Notes: generated from the sequence alone by a model not told the origin. A DNA stretch of 64,000 bases from Paenibacillus sp. FSL H7-0357 (GCF_000758525.1 NZ_CP009241.1:744001-808000); one strand, 5' to 3'. Counted from the first letter of the stretch, positions 32,919 through 41,920 are shown. Made by a program: numbers and translations.

Positions 32919-35159
32919 ATGCCATTACCCGAAATAATCACACAAATATTCAAGCGCAAGCAAAAATCATATAAGATGGTCCTGATCCTATCCTTGATAG
33001 AAGAGCTACGAGCCTCTAATCAGGAACGGGTTTCGTTCGATAGCGTTAAGCAGCGGTTTCTTAACTATTTCATAGCTGAACAAGAAAGAGGGAATCGGGT
33101 AGATCTGCCACCAGGGCGAGAGTTATGGAGGGAGGCTCCAAAGAGCCAGCTAAAGGATATCGTTAACAGCCCTGTTAATGCACTTTCGCATATTTTGTTT
33201 GTGAATTCAGAAGATAACACCATAGGTTTTCATAGCCAGATTCAGAGGCAGCTAGGGGAAGAAGAGCTCTCGCAGTTAGAGCGACTTGCGAGCGAAGAGC
33301 TCCAATCATACAATGCAGCGTTACAGCGGTTCTCTTTGCAGGGTTATCTGGAAAAAATCCTGGCGGAGTACACCACGGCCAAAATGGAATCTTTCGCGGG
33401 CCATTCACTGGGTACATTGTTTCGGCAGACTCTTCCTTCCGAGCTTAAAGCATTACCCTTCATAGATGAGCAATACAAGGTTCAAGGCTCGGTTGGGCAA
33501 GGGAATTGGGCAACGGTTCCATGGCTGGCAGTTCTGGATAAACGAATCACCGAAACGACTCAGCATGGGGAATATGTTGTGTATCTGTTTGCCGAGGATA
33601 TGAGTGCTGTGTATCTTACGTTTAATCAGGGCGTAACGAAACCAATTCAAGAGAAGGGGCGAAGAGACGGCTATGCTTATCTGAGAGACCGCAAAGAAGC
33701 GCTTCTAGACCTTCTTGCTCTGACCAATATGAATAAGGATGAGAACATTCGTCTCGTGGATAGCGGATTAGGACAAGACTATCAGGTATCGACGGTTGCT
33801 TACATTAAGTACGAAAGAGGAAACGTCCCGAACGATGAGCAGCTCATTCAAGATCTTGAGAATGTAATCGAAGATTACCGTCTATATGTGGAATCGGCGA
33901 TCGCTCCCAGTGATGACGAAGCCATTGACGAGGAAGTGGAACTATTGCCACAACAAGCCGAGCCTATGAAGGACGAGGAAGTTACAGGTATCCTCCACCA
34001 AATCCAATCCCACATCCGCCGCCAAGGCTTCTTCTTCCCTGAGCACCTCATCGAGAACTTCTACCTCTCGCTAAAAGCCAAGCCTTTTGTCATCCTGGCA
34101 GGCATATCGGGCACAGGAAAGACTCGGCTAGTGAAGCTCTTTGCGGAGGCGCTTGGAGCAACGAGGGATAATGGTCAGTTTACCTTGATCCCAGTCCGGC
34201 CGGATTGGAGTGATCCTGCGGATCTGCTGGGGTACAAGGACCTCTCGGGCAGGTTCCAGCCGGGTCCGATTACGAAGGTGTTCGTGGAGGCGCGGCAGCC
34301 GGAGAATCAGCATAAGCCTTATTTTATCTGCCTGGATGAGATGAATTTGGCACGGGTCGAGCATTATTTCAGTGATCTGTTAAGTGTTATGGAAACACAG
34401 GAGTGGCGGGAGGGAAAGATTACGACGCAGGATCTTATTTCTCCAACCTTGCTGGATACGCTTGAGGATCAAGAGGAGTATGGCAGTCTTGGCATCCCGG
34501 AGAATGTGTTCTCGATCGGGACGGTGAACATGGACGAGACCACACATCCTTTTAGCAAAAAAGTACTCGACCGCGCAAGCACCCTAGAGTTCAATTACAT
34601 CAATCTAGAGCAGTATCCGGATTTGGGTGAGCAGGTAGAGGCTAGTGATAGCTTTGACGCTGCTGAACTGAATCATCTTTTCCTGCGCTCCGATTATTTG
34701 CAGCTAGTTGATGCCTATGATGTCAACAAAGAGCTCGTTGTCCGGACGACAGAAAGATTGGTTAAGATCAATGCCTTGCTTGAGGATATTCATGCTCATG
34801 TGGGCTTTCGGGTGCGGGATGCGATTTGCTTTTATATGATTTATAACGATCGGTACAAGCTGATGAGTGAGGAAGAAGCCTTTGACTGGCAGCTGCTGCA
34901 AAAGATACTGCCGCGCATCCAAGGGAGCCACTCCTCGGTTCGACGAGTCCTGTTGAGCTTGATTAAGGGTGCTATTGGTAGTGGTGCTGGCGTGACGGTA
35001 AATATTGAAGAACTCAAAGAGGATGCTAGACCACTCTATATGAGATGGGCTGCTGGCCAAACTCCGCCTACGGCCAAACATCCGCAAACTGCTCGTAAAT
35101 TGGCTTTTATGCTCAGGAGGCTGGAGGAAGATGGATTTACCTCATTCTGGCTCTCTTAA
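32919..35159 (+). CDS. MrcB-N / McrB-like AAA+ ATPase
   Basis: A 746-residue motor of a second type IV-like restriction pair. Residues about 150-300 fit an MrcB_N (DUF3578) domain (GNWATVPWLAVLDKRITETTQ, YVVYLFAEDMSAVYLTFNQG). An acidic linker follows, then the AAA+ domain with Walker A GISGTGKTRLV near 394, IPVRPDWSDPADLLGYKDL, Walker B FICLDEMNLARVEHYFSD and sensor NMDETTHPFSKKVLDRA near 536. The last motif replaces the NTADRS of true McrB, so nucleotide preference may differ. ATG 32919 follows TTGGAGG. The next gene starts 29 bases before this one ends, in another frame. Confidence 0.85.
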   Translation: MPLPEIITQIFKRKQKSYKMVLILSLIEELRASNQERVSFDSVKQRFLNYFIAEQERGNRVDLPPGRELWREAPKSQLKDIVNSPVNALSHILFVNSEDNTIGFHSQIQRQLGEEELSQLERLASEELQSYNAALQRFSLQGYLEKILAEYTTAKMESFAGHSLGTLFRQTLPSELKALPFIDEQYKVQGSVGQGNWATVPWLAVLDKRITETTQHGEYVVYLFAEDMSAVYLTFNQGVTKPIQEKGRRDGYAYLRDRKEALLDLLALTNMNKDENIRLVDSGLGQDYQVSTVAYIKYERGNVPNDEQLIQDLENVIEDYRLYVESAIAPSDDEAIDEEVELLPQQAEPMKDEEVTGILHQIQSHIRRQGFFFPEHLIENFYLSLKAKPFVILAGISGTGKTRLVKLFAEALGATRDNGQFTLIPVRPDWSDPADLLGYKDLSGRFQPGPITKVFVEARQPENQHKPYFICLDEMNLARVEHYFSDLLSVMETQEWREGKITTQDLISPTLLDTLEDQEEYGSLGIPENVFSIGTVNMDETTHPFSKKVLDRASTLEFNYINLEQYPDLGEQVEASDSFDAAELNHLFLRSDYLQLVDAYDVNKELVVRTTERLVKINALLEDIHAHVGFRVRDAICFYMIYNDRYKLMSEEEAFDWQLLQKILPRIQGSHSSVRRVLLSLIKGAIGSGAGVTVNIEELKEDARPLYMRWAAGQTPPTAKHPQTARKLAFMLRRLEEDGFTSFWLS

Positions 35160-37545
35160 TGGGGCGGCCGAGTTGCTCCGTATCGAAACGGAGCTTTTTA
35201 CGCTTTATGTGCAGGGGAGGCCCTATCATCCTACGGTAGAGACGTTGCAGCTTCATCGTTCTTCTAGTCAGGAGTGGGTGAGTGCACAGCTTGGGCTAGA
35301 TTGCTCCGAAAGGCTGGGTAATGTGCAGATCAAAGTCTTCTCACCTGAGCTGGGCGGGATGGTGGAGTGGCAGCCGAATGAGTCGGTATTTCCTTGTTTT
35401 TATGAGACACAATCGTATGAACTGGTTATCCAGAACAAGTGCGCGGATAGCCTTTCTTTTTATCATGAGAATGTGCTGCTGCGGCAGGCGGTTAAGCCTC
35501 TAGGGGACTCTATTCTTGCGGGTGTTCTGAACTTTGGGAATGAGGTTGGTTTGACGGAGTGGGAGGTGCGAAGCGCGGGACAGACTTTACTGCGGGTAGA
35601 AATGGAGATTTTCCCCTCCAAGATGGATTACAAGCTGGATTACCAGAATATTTTGAATGAAGTAAACGCACAGATTTATAATTTGGCCTTTGATTTTTTG
35701 CGCAAAACCTACCAACTAACAGGCCTGCGGGAGACGCAGCATCAGAGCCTGACGGAGTTCTTCACCATACTACAGCATGTCTTTAGACAGCTCTTGGATG
35801 CCGTCGAGCGGATTAACAAGAATCCTAATTACGCGCTGCTCCAGGATCGCCGACTAGTGGATGCCAATCGGGTCAAAAAAGCAGGAAGAGAGAATATCCG
35901 CGAGCTCGCGAAGCATCCCGAACGATTAAGAGAAGACATGAACCATGGATTCTTAACCATCGGCAATCGAAACTACACAGCCACACACTTAATAGAGACA
36001 CGTAAACGCCTAGCCTATGATACTAATGAGAATCGGTTCATACGGTGGATGCTGGAACGTATTCATGGGAAGCTGAAGGAGCTCAAGGCTCGCTGGAAGA
36101 TGAACAGCCGAACCCCAGATCCACTACTTATCAAAAGGTTAGACGCCATGCTTACGCAGCTAGAGCGGGTGCTCAAGATAGATTTCTTGCGTGAGGCTGG
36201 AGCGCTGAAGCAGATGTCCGTTACGCTTGTGCTGCAGATGGCTCCTGGATACCGCGAGGTCTATCGCTGTTATCTGATGCTGCTTAAAGGCCTGTCTATC
36301 CAAGGCGACCTGCTCCGCTTATCTATGAAGGATGTTGCTCAGCTCTATGAGTATTGGTGCTTCTTGAAGCTGAATCAGCTCCTGGGGCAGAAGTATAAGC
36401 TGGTGAAGCAGGATATTATTAAGGTGAATCGGAACGGTATCTTTGTTACGCTGGATCGCTCGCAGAGCGCCAAGATGGTCTATGAGAATCCGATCAATGG
36501 CGAGCAGTTCATCCTGTATTATAATGCGATTCCTGGAACGGACAAGACCCCGACGCTTAATCAGCGCCCGGATAATGTGCTAACCTTGAAGAAGAAGGAT
36601 GCTGGTCAGATCAAGGAGTATAAGTATGTTTTTGACGCAAAGTATCGCTTAAACCCTGCCTATGAGGGGACTTCCTATCATCGGACTTATGGACAGCCTG
36701 GGCCGGAAGAGGATGACATCAACACGATGCACCGTTATCGGGACGCGATTGTGTATCAGGAAAAAGGCTCAGGGGAATATGAGCGAAGCATGTTTGGGGC
36801 GTATGTGTTGTTTCCCTATCCGGATGAGGAGCGGTACAAAGCCCACCACTTTTACAAAAGCATTGAGCTATTGAATATCGGCGCATTACCGTTCCTACCG
36901 AATTCTACAAGCTTGGTGGAGCAATTCTTAGATGAGATTATTCAGGATAGTCCGGAAAAAGCTTTTGAGCGCTCCACACGTCCACGCGGGACGAGAGAAT
37001 ACTATGCCAATCAGCTTGCGGGCAAGAATGTGCTGGTTGGTTCTGTGCGGGGACCGGAGCAAGTTGAGGTGGCGTTGCAGAAATCTTTTTATCATATGCC
37101 ATTAAAAAATCTTTCAGATGTAAAGATCCTCACTCAGATCGAATACGTGGCAATGTGCCAATCCAGAAAAAAATTCTATGATCCTGCGAAAACGGGGATT
37201 CATTGGGTTGGGAAAGTAGCCGATTGGAAGGTGCTGCGGCGTAAGGAGATCAAGGAGGTTCCTTCTCGCCCGGGTACAGAAGAAGAGCTGTATATACGCT
37301 TCACGATTGAGGCCTGGCAGCGGTTAGCGGCGCCTGTCTTGCTGGGAGGACAAGGGATTTATACGGTGCTCTATACCAGTAAGTATATCCTGGACCGGGC
37401 CTTGGAGATTGCAGAGCTCCGTTTAGAAACGGAGGAAGATATTCGCGAATGGCGTGAGAAACGCCGCAGGGGTAAAGTAAAGGTGAAACTGGATCATGAG
37501 CAGTATGTGGATTTAGGGAGGGTTGTGGAGGTTCGGAATATTTGA
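35131..37545 (+). CDS. DUF2357-type PD-(D/E)xK nuclease, McrC-like partner
   Basis: An 804-residue protein that pairs with the MrcB-like ATPase. The N-terminal third is beta-rich (IETELFTLYVQGRPYHPTVE; WQPNESVFPCFYETQSYELV), the middle helical (EFFTILQHVFRQLLDAVERI; NRFIRWMLERIHGKLKELKA), fitting DUF2357. A nuclease core follows near residues 440-510: PDNVLTLKKKDAGQIKEYKYVFDAKYRLN, shown here as its parts NQRPDNVL and YVFDAKYR, the D..D-A-K pattern also used by McrC. Near 555-600 is FGAYVLFPYPDEERYKAHHF. ATG 35131 has AGGAGG upstream inside the ATPase gene. The pair probably cuts modified or foreign DNA; recognition rule unknown. Confidence 0.8.
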   Translation: MDLPHSGSLNGAAELLRIETELFTLYVQGRPYHPTVETLQLHRSSSQEWVSAQLGLDCSERLGNVQIKVFSPELGGMVEWQPNESVFPCFYETQSYELVIQNKCADSLSFYHENVLLRQAVKPLGDSILAGVLNFGNEVGLTEWEVRSAGQTLLRVEMEIFPSKMDYKLDYQNILNEVNAQIYNLAFDFLRKTYQLTGLRETQHQSLTEFFTILQHVFRQLLDAVERINKNPNYALLQDRRLVDANRVKKAGRENIRELAKHPERLREDMNHGFLTIGNRNYTATHLIETRKRLAYDTNENRFIRWMLERIHGKLKELKARWKMNSRTPDPLLIKRLDAMLTQLERVLKIDFLREAGALKQMSVTLVLQMAPGYREVYRCYLMLLKGLSIQGDLLRLSMKDVAQLYEYWCFLKLNQLLGQKYKLVKQDIIKVNRNGIFVTLDRSQSAKMVYENPINGEQFILYYNAIPGTDKTPTLNQRPDNVLTLKKKDAGQIKEYKYVFDAKYRLNPAYEGTSYHRTYGQPGPEEDDINTMHRYRDAIVYQEKGSGEYERSMFGAYVLFPYPDEERYKAHHFYKSIELLNIGALPFLPNSTSLVEQFLDEIIQDSPEKAFERSTRPRGTREYYANQLAGKNVLVGSVRGPEQVEVALQKSFYHMPLKNLSDVKILTQIEYVAMCQSRKKFYDPAKTGIHWVGKVADWKVLRRKEIKEVPSRPGTEEELYIRFTIEAWQRLAAPVLLGGQGIYTVLYTSKYILDRALEIAELRLETEEDIREWREKRRRGKVKVKLDHEQYVDLGRVVEVRNI

Positions 37546-37559
37546 AGTAACGGGAGGCC

Positions 37560-37615
37560 AAATCATCATGATAATCAGCAACCTCCTGATTACCGTGATG
37601 GCTGCACGTTCCCGT
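37560..37615 (+). pseudogene. Fragment related to a CPBP protease gene; rest of gap empty
   Basis: About 40 bases from ATAATCAGCA to GGCTGCAC at 37571-37610 match 55692-55731 inside the CPBP gene with about five differences, and translate alike (IISNLLITVMAA against IISSFLITVMAA). It must be a relic of a paralogue. The rest of 37546-37851 shows an eight-G run near 37729 and a hairpin (CTGAGCGTTT/AAACGCTCAG, 37812-37852) at the end of the leftward kinase gene. Confidence 0.55.
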
Positions 37616-37851
37616 TAATTTGTTGTTGTACGTGTTGACTCTGCTTACTCCACACATGTGGAATCGTGTTCAATGTTGGGAGTACATACTGGAGACTGCA
37701 GTTTTTTTGATATTATACGTGCTTATGGGTGGGGGGGGCCGCTTACAATTATGCTTACAGATCAGTCTCCCCCTAGAGATGAGAAAGAGCGGTGTCCTGA
37801 TTTTGCTCAGCTGAGCGTTTACACAGGGAAGAATCATTCCCAGCCAAACGC

Positions 37852-39591
37852 TCAGTTGGGCAATAAGATCTCAATTATCGTGCCTTGCCACACTTTGGAT
37901 TTTACCTGGATTTCGCCGCTATGCGCTTCCACGATGGTTTTGGCGATGCTCATCCCGAGCCCGGATCCTTCCGTCGATTCATCGGAATTCGTTCCCCGGT
38001 AGTAGCGATTGAACAAATGATGCAGCGTTTCCTCGTCCATCCCTTTGCCATTATCGATTACTCGTATGCATGCCTTGTCGTTCATCCTGCCGACATTGAC
38101 GTTGACAATCACGCCAGGCGGGTTATGCTTCACGGCGTTGGACAGCAAATTGTCCATCAACCGCATCAGCCAGGTTTCATCGGCCTGTATCAGCAAGGGA
38201 CAATCCTCCCCAACATAGTGAAACTGATACTCAGACATCATGGCGTCGTTGACGTACTTCAGTACGGAGCAGCGCACCAGCTCAACCAAGTCGATCTCCC
38301 GAAACTTCATGATCGAATCGCCCTGCTTGAGCTGATGAATCAATGAGAAGTCGGAGATCAGCTCCAGCATATAATCCCCCTTTTCCCGGATCGTCGAGCC
38401 CATGATGCGCATCTCCTCTTGGCTCCATTGCTCAGGCAAGCTCTCCAGCATATACCCATAACCTTGAATTGTGGCCAGTGGCGTGCGCAGATCGTGGGAA
38501 ATCCCTGACATCCACTCCGCTTGCGCCTTTTCCAGCCTCTCGCGCTCCTTCTCGATCTGAGCCAATTGATGAGTCATCTGATAGAAGGATTCAATCACTT
38601 CCTTATAGAGCCTGTAGCGGATGCGCATCATGCCGTTGCGGCGGAATACCTTGCGCATGTCCTTGGCGGTCAGTACCTGGTCGTACTGACCCCGGCCCAT
38701 ACGTTCGAACCAGCCTGCGAACAGAATCAGCGGCTGACCGTAGCGGTAGCCATGCCAGATGGAGATCGGCAGCGCCAAGAGCAGGATCAGAACTGTAATC
38801 CGGACGAGTCCACGCGTTGCCTTTTCCATCACAGGATGCTTCAGAGGGGCTCCCGCTGCATGGGGTGTATAGAGAATCCACGTCATTCCGCTCAGCTTGT
38901 CCCGATGGGCGACAATATTCGTGTCATAGTTGCTGGGCGATTGCTGGATGGCCAGGATATCCAGCTGTCGATACGCCTTCTGCACGTATGCTTCATCGCC
39001 TATGCCTTGTACGATATGGCTCTCGGGGTCGATCACCTGCAGATAGCTGCCGGTTTTGCGCAGCCGCTGGTCCAAGTGGGAAACCGCTTCGCTACGCACG
39101 ATTCCATGCTGCCCGTAGGCATCAAACCAGGCTACGAGCTGGTCAAGGTCAGGACTAGGATAGCCCAGCATATACAGAAGCGGGTCTTGGAAAGCAAAAT
39201 TAAGCTGAGTGTGTACGGCGTACGTCCCAAACGTCCGTGTCTCTTGGATATCGAGCAGTTGAGCGATGGAGTAGGAGGCCGGCAGCGTATGATGCGGAGT
39301 TGTATTGACGGCGTAGATCACCTCTCCTTCGGCACTGACAACCTGTAGCCACATGCCTTTTTCCTCGATGAGCTTGTCCCACTCGGGGGAGATCTGAATC
39401 GTCCCGTCCTTGTAATGAGCTTCTTGAGCGATCTGTTGCAGGACGCCAACCGGAAAGTTCCGGCGTATCTCATTACTCGTCATGTTCTGGAAAAACAAGA
39501 TGCAGGCAACCAGAGTAATAGCCACCATAAGCAGGGCATAAAAAATCAATTGATACGTGAAGTGGAAGGCCATGCGCTGTTGGATCTTCAT
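37852..39591 (-). CDS. Sensor histidine kinase with extracellular domain
   Basis: A 579-residue membrane kinase. TM1 (YALLMVAITLVACILFFQ) and TM2 (GLVRITVLILLLALPISIWHG) enclose about 250 extracellular residues with SAEGEVIYAVNTTPHHTLP and HGIVRSEAVSHLDQRLRK, a possible double sensor fold of unknown ligand. A HAMP-like linker leads to HisKA with WMSGISHDLRTPLATIQG (His near 364) and the ATPase domain: N-box LMDNLLSNAVKH, G1 RVIDNGKGMDEE, F-box LFNRYYRG, G2 GSGLGMSIAKTI. It follows its response regulator with a four-base overlap. No obvious target gene is adjacent other than the YbjQ and CPBP genes. Confidence 0.92.
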   Translation of the reverse strand: MKIQQRMAFHFTYQLIFYALLMVAITLVACILFFQNMTSNEIRRNFPVGVLQQIAQEAHYKDGTIQISPEWDKLIEEKGMWLQVVSAEGEVIYAVNTTPHHTLPASYSIAQLLDIQETRTFGTYAVHTQLNFAFQDPLLYMLGYPSPDLDQLVAWFDAYGQHGIVRSEAVSHLDQRLRKTGSYLQVIDPESHIVQGIGDEAYVQKAYRQLDILAIQQSPSNYDTNIVAHRDKLSGMTWILYTPHAAGAPLKHPVMEKATRGLVRITVLILLLALPISIWHGYRYGQPLILFAGWFERMGRGQYDQVLTAKDMRKVFRRNGMMRIRYRLYKEVIESFYQMTHQLAQIEKERERLEKAQAEWMSGISHDLRTPLATIQGYGYMLESLPEQWSQEEMRIMGSTIREKGDYMLELISDFSLIHQLKQGDSIMKFREIDLVELVRCSVLKYVNDAMMSEYQFHYVGEDCPLLIQADETWLMRLMDNLLSNAVKHNPPGVIVNVNVGRMNDKACIRVIDNGKGMDEETLHHLFNRYYRGTNSDESTEGSGLGMSIAKTIVEAHSGEIQVKSKVWQGTIIEILLPN

Positions 39592-40322
39592 CGCTCCTGC
39601 GGCTCCTTCACCAGCTTGTAGCCAAGCCCGCGTACGGTAAGCAGCAGCTTCGGATTACCGGGGTCGATCTCGATCCGCTCTCGGATGCGCCGGATATGCA
39701 CCATTACCGTCGAATCATCGCCCTGTCCGTTGATCCCCCAAACCTTGTCGTAGAGCTGTGTTTTGGAAAATACGATGCCGGGAAACTTACAGAAGTGCAG
39801 CAGCAGCTGGAACTCCTGCGCGGGGCAAGGAACTGGCTGTCCCTCCACGATTAGTTCGCCCTCCACCTCGTTGACGGTGAAGCGGCCAAACCGATAAATC
39901 CCCGGATCGGGCCGTTTCGCCGGACTGGACGTCGAGGTTTCTGGCTCCAGTCGGCGTATGCGTGCCTGAATTCTTGCGGCCACCTCCAGAGGATTGAAGG
40001 GCTTCGTGATATAATCGTCCCCGCCCATAGCGAAGCCTCGCAGGACATCGAGATCGGAAGCCTTGGCCGTCAGAAACAAAATATGCGGATTCCCGTATTT
40101 GCGGAGCTTGGAGCAGAGCTCCAGGCCGCTGCCGTCGGGGAGCATGATGTCGAGCAGGAGGATATCGGGGGCTTCACGCTTCGCTAAATCGAGAGCTTCC
40201 GCACAGGTGGAAGCCGCGTACAGCTGATGAAACCCTTCCCTGCGAAGCACCATTTGCAGCATCGTGACAATCGAAGGCTCGTCGTCGACGATTGCGATTT
40301 TAAAATCGGATAGATTTGTCAT
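39588..40322 (-). CDS. OmpR-family response regulator
   Basis: A 244-residue regulator. Receiver: acidic pair IVDDEPS, phospho-Asp in ILLLDIMLPDGSGLEL near residue 57, Thr in ILFLTAKASD, Lys in DYITKPFNPLEVA. Winged helix: LYDKVWGINGQGDDSTVMVH, then RRIRERIEIDPGNPKLLLTV. The start ATG 40322 has GGGTGA upstream; an ATG at 40355 would add 11 residues. It is the first gene of a two-gene operon with the kinase. A 14-base inverted repeat 40 bases upstream may be its control site. Confidence 0.93.
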   Translation of the reverse strand: MTNLSDFKIAIVDDEPSIVTMLQMVLRREGFHQLYAASTCAEALDLAKREAPDILLLDIMLPDGSGLELCSKLRKYGNPHILFLTAKASDLDVLRGFAMGGDDYITKPFNPLEVAARIQARIRRLEPETSTSSPAKRPDPGIYRFGRFTVNEVEGELIVEGQPVPCPAQEFQLLLHFCKFPGIVFSKTQLYDKVWGINGQGDDSTVMVHIRRIRERIEIDPGNPKLLLTVRGLGYKLVKEPQER

Positions 40323-40360
40323 TGTTTTCACCCATTTCCATAGTAGCATAATCACTTTAA

Positions 40361-40419
40361 CAGAACCTAAACGGCGGGAGTGAAATTAAGCTGATGTTTG
40401 TCTATCCGTTTAGGTTCTG
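40361..40419. repeat. 14+14 inverted repeat upstream of the RR gene
   Basis: CAGAACCTAAACGG (40361-40374) and CCGTTTAGGTTCTG (40406-40419) are exact complements 31 bases apart, placed between the leftward two-component operon and rightward genes. Either an operator pair or a stem; no T-run that would make a clear terminator on either strand. Confidence 0.6.
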
Positions 40420-40480
40420 TTTCATTGGGGCTGGTAGGATAGGGGTGAGAAAGCTATTCGAACATACAAAGGATTGGTTT

Positions 40481-40588
40481 ATGAGAAGATCGTCCCTAGT
40501 CACCGCCGCTCTTGTTGTATTCATGTCGTCCGAAAAAGGCCGGTTGGGGCCTGAAGCGGAAAACAGCAACAAAAGTATTACCCTATAG
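40481..40588 (+). CDS. Very short ORF with signal-peptide-like start
   Basis: 35 codons: MRRSSLVTAALVVFMSS followed by a polar tail EKGRLGPEAENSNKSITL. AAAGGA stands nine bases upstream. The start looks like a secretion signal (basic, then hydrophobic), but the hydrophobic core is short and the tail meaningless to me. Either a small secreted peptide or the 5' remnant of a lost exported protein. Confidence 0.3.
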   Translation: MRRSSLVTAALVVFMSSEKGRLGPEAENSNKSITL

Positions 40589-40613
40589 CCAGGCCAATTG
40601 AGGAGGATAATTT

Positions 40614-40925
40614 ATGATTATAACCACTACATCAACTATTGAAGGCTCCCCGATAAGGCAGTATCTGGGCATTGCCACCGGTGAAGTCATTATAGGAGCC
40701 AACGTATTCAGAGACTTTAAGGCTTCGATTACCGACCTCGTAGGGGGGCGTTCGGGCGCTTACGAAGGCAAGCTTCAGGAAGCGAGAGATACGGCATTTG
40801 CTGAGATGACTCAGAAAGCTTCAGGGATGGGAGCTAATACGATTGTCGGAGTCGACATTGATTATGAAGTCATTCGCGATGGCATGCTGATGGTTGCCGT
40901 AAGCGGGACGGCCGTGATCGTTTAA
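40614..40925 (+). CDS. YbjQ/UPF0145 family protein
   Basis: A 103-residue protein of the YbjQ family (UPF0145), which assembles into pentameric rings and is often labelled a putative heavy-metal-binding protein. Seen: [20 protein letters not shown], then [36 protein letters not shown] and [14 protein letters not shown], the family's whole core, so it is complete. AGGAGG lies nine bases upstream. Function is not established in the family to my knowledge. The IS630-type fragment begins at its stop codon on the opposite strand, so an insertion or deletion joined here. Confidence 0.9.
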   Translation: MIITTTSTIEGSPIRQYLGIATGEVIIGANVFRDFKASITDLVGGRSGAYEGKLQEARDTAFAEMTQKASGMGANTIVGVDIDYEVIRDGMLMVAVSGTAVIV

Positions 40926-41142
40926 CACCACGATGTTTGCCTGTTGTCTGGATGACACGTTGCTTGCCTTTGAGAAACCACGTATGCTGAAGCGCTTGGT
41001 AATCGCGGATCATCGACTCATCTTTGAAGAGCAAATGAGCGATTTTCTCGTCCATTAACCTTTGTTCAAAGTAGGAAAAGTTACTTCTGAAGGCTTGTTG
41101 CTTGACTTCATCCACCGCAGCTAGCGTATCAACTTATATACT
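40921..41142 (-). pseudogene. IS630-family transposase fragment
   Basis: About 70 codons read leftward, without a start and cut at the end of the YbjQ gene: FSYFEQRLMDEKIAHLLFKD, ESMIRDYQALQHTWFLKGKQ and TTGKHRGVK. The F-x-DE(S)-DY-x-A-L-Q-x-TW-x-KG-x-Q-x pattern and Y/TGKHRGVK are typical of IS630-type DDE transposases, including the first catalytic acidic residue. TAA closes the frame near 41143. No inverted repeats or TA duplication are visible, so this is a relic. Confidence 0.65.
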
Positions 41143-41188
41143 AAATAAGTCGTTATCTACGCATAACGATGCAAAGAGGTGTACACCT

Positions 41189-41920
41189 GTGAAAAATGTT
41201 CGAAAATTGTCTGAACCTGAAAAGGAACTCATGGAGGTAATTAGCTCTTCCACGTCCACTATGCCCCAAGCCCGACCTGGCTGGCCAGAGACCCTAACTG
41301 CACTGGGTCTCTATCTGATCGGCATTGTTATGCTCGGTCTTTGGATGTCGCAAATCCCTGACGAGCAAGCCATCTTCCGAATTAACATCGGGGGTGTAGG
41401 CAATGGTCTCGTTGGCCTCGCCGCCTTGTTCGCAGCCTACGCCCTGCGGGTTCGCGATCTGCGCGCTTTCGGTTTCCGGGCGATCGAACGGAAATGGCTG
41501 CTTGTGGGAGCCACCCTCGGTGTTGTCGCGTACGGCGGATGCTTCGTTATAGAGGGGGTGTATTTTCACTTCATCACCGAGCTGAACAACCAAGCGGACT
41601 TCCAGACGGCGGCGCAAGGTGGCGCGCTCTCACTCTTCGTTCTGCTTATCACTGGCGCTATCCTCACGCCGCTCGGCGAGGAGTTTGTATTCCGTGGCGT
41701 TATTGCCAATGCGCTGAACCGTTACGGAGCATGGGGCGGCGTGGTTGGCAGCGCTGCGATCTTCGGCGTCGTTCATGGATTCAACGTCATCCTGTTCGAC
41801 GCATTCATGGTCGGCATCCTGAATGGTATACTGTTCCGTAAGACGGGTTCCATCTGGCCCGGGGTCGTGGTGCATATCGTGTATAACGGCCTCAATCTTA
41901 TCTACTATTCTACGTTATAG
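41189..41920 (+). CDS. CPBP intramembrane metalloprotease
   Basis: A 243-residue membrane protein of the CPBP (CAAX/Abi) family. After a soluble N-terminus come helices ETLTALGLYLIGIVMLGLWM, NGLVGLAALFAAYALRV, WLLVGATLGVVAYGGCFVI and ALSLFVLLITGAILTPLG; the catalytic motif is GEEFVFRGVIANAL (EExxxR), with His in IFGVVHGFNVI and VVVHIVYNGLNL. The GTG at 41189 has AGAGGTG; ATG 41231 is an alternative. Members process prenylated proteins in eukaryotes and serve bacteriocin self-immunity or regulated proteolysis in bacteria; substrate here unknown. Confidence 0.85.
   Translation: MKNVRKLSEPEKELMEVISSSTSTMPQARPGWPETLTALGLYLIGIVMLGLWMSQIPDEQAIFRINIGGVGNGLVGLAALFAAYALRVRDLRAFGFRAIERKWLLVGATLGVVAYGGCFVIEGVYFHFITELNNQADFQTAAQGGALSLFVLLITGAILTPLGEEFVFRGVIANALNRYGAWGGVVGSAAIFGVVHGFNVILFDAFMVGILNGILFRKTGSIWPGVVVHIVYNGLNLIYYSTL

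Noticed and set aside
37658..38002. 114-codon rightward frame
   Set aside because: It includes an eight-G run and the end of the kinase gene in antisense, with no RBS.
38521..39348. 275-codon frame antisense to the histidine kinase
   Set aside because: The opposite strand encodes clear kinase motifs; the frame is a GC-content shadow.
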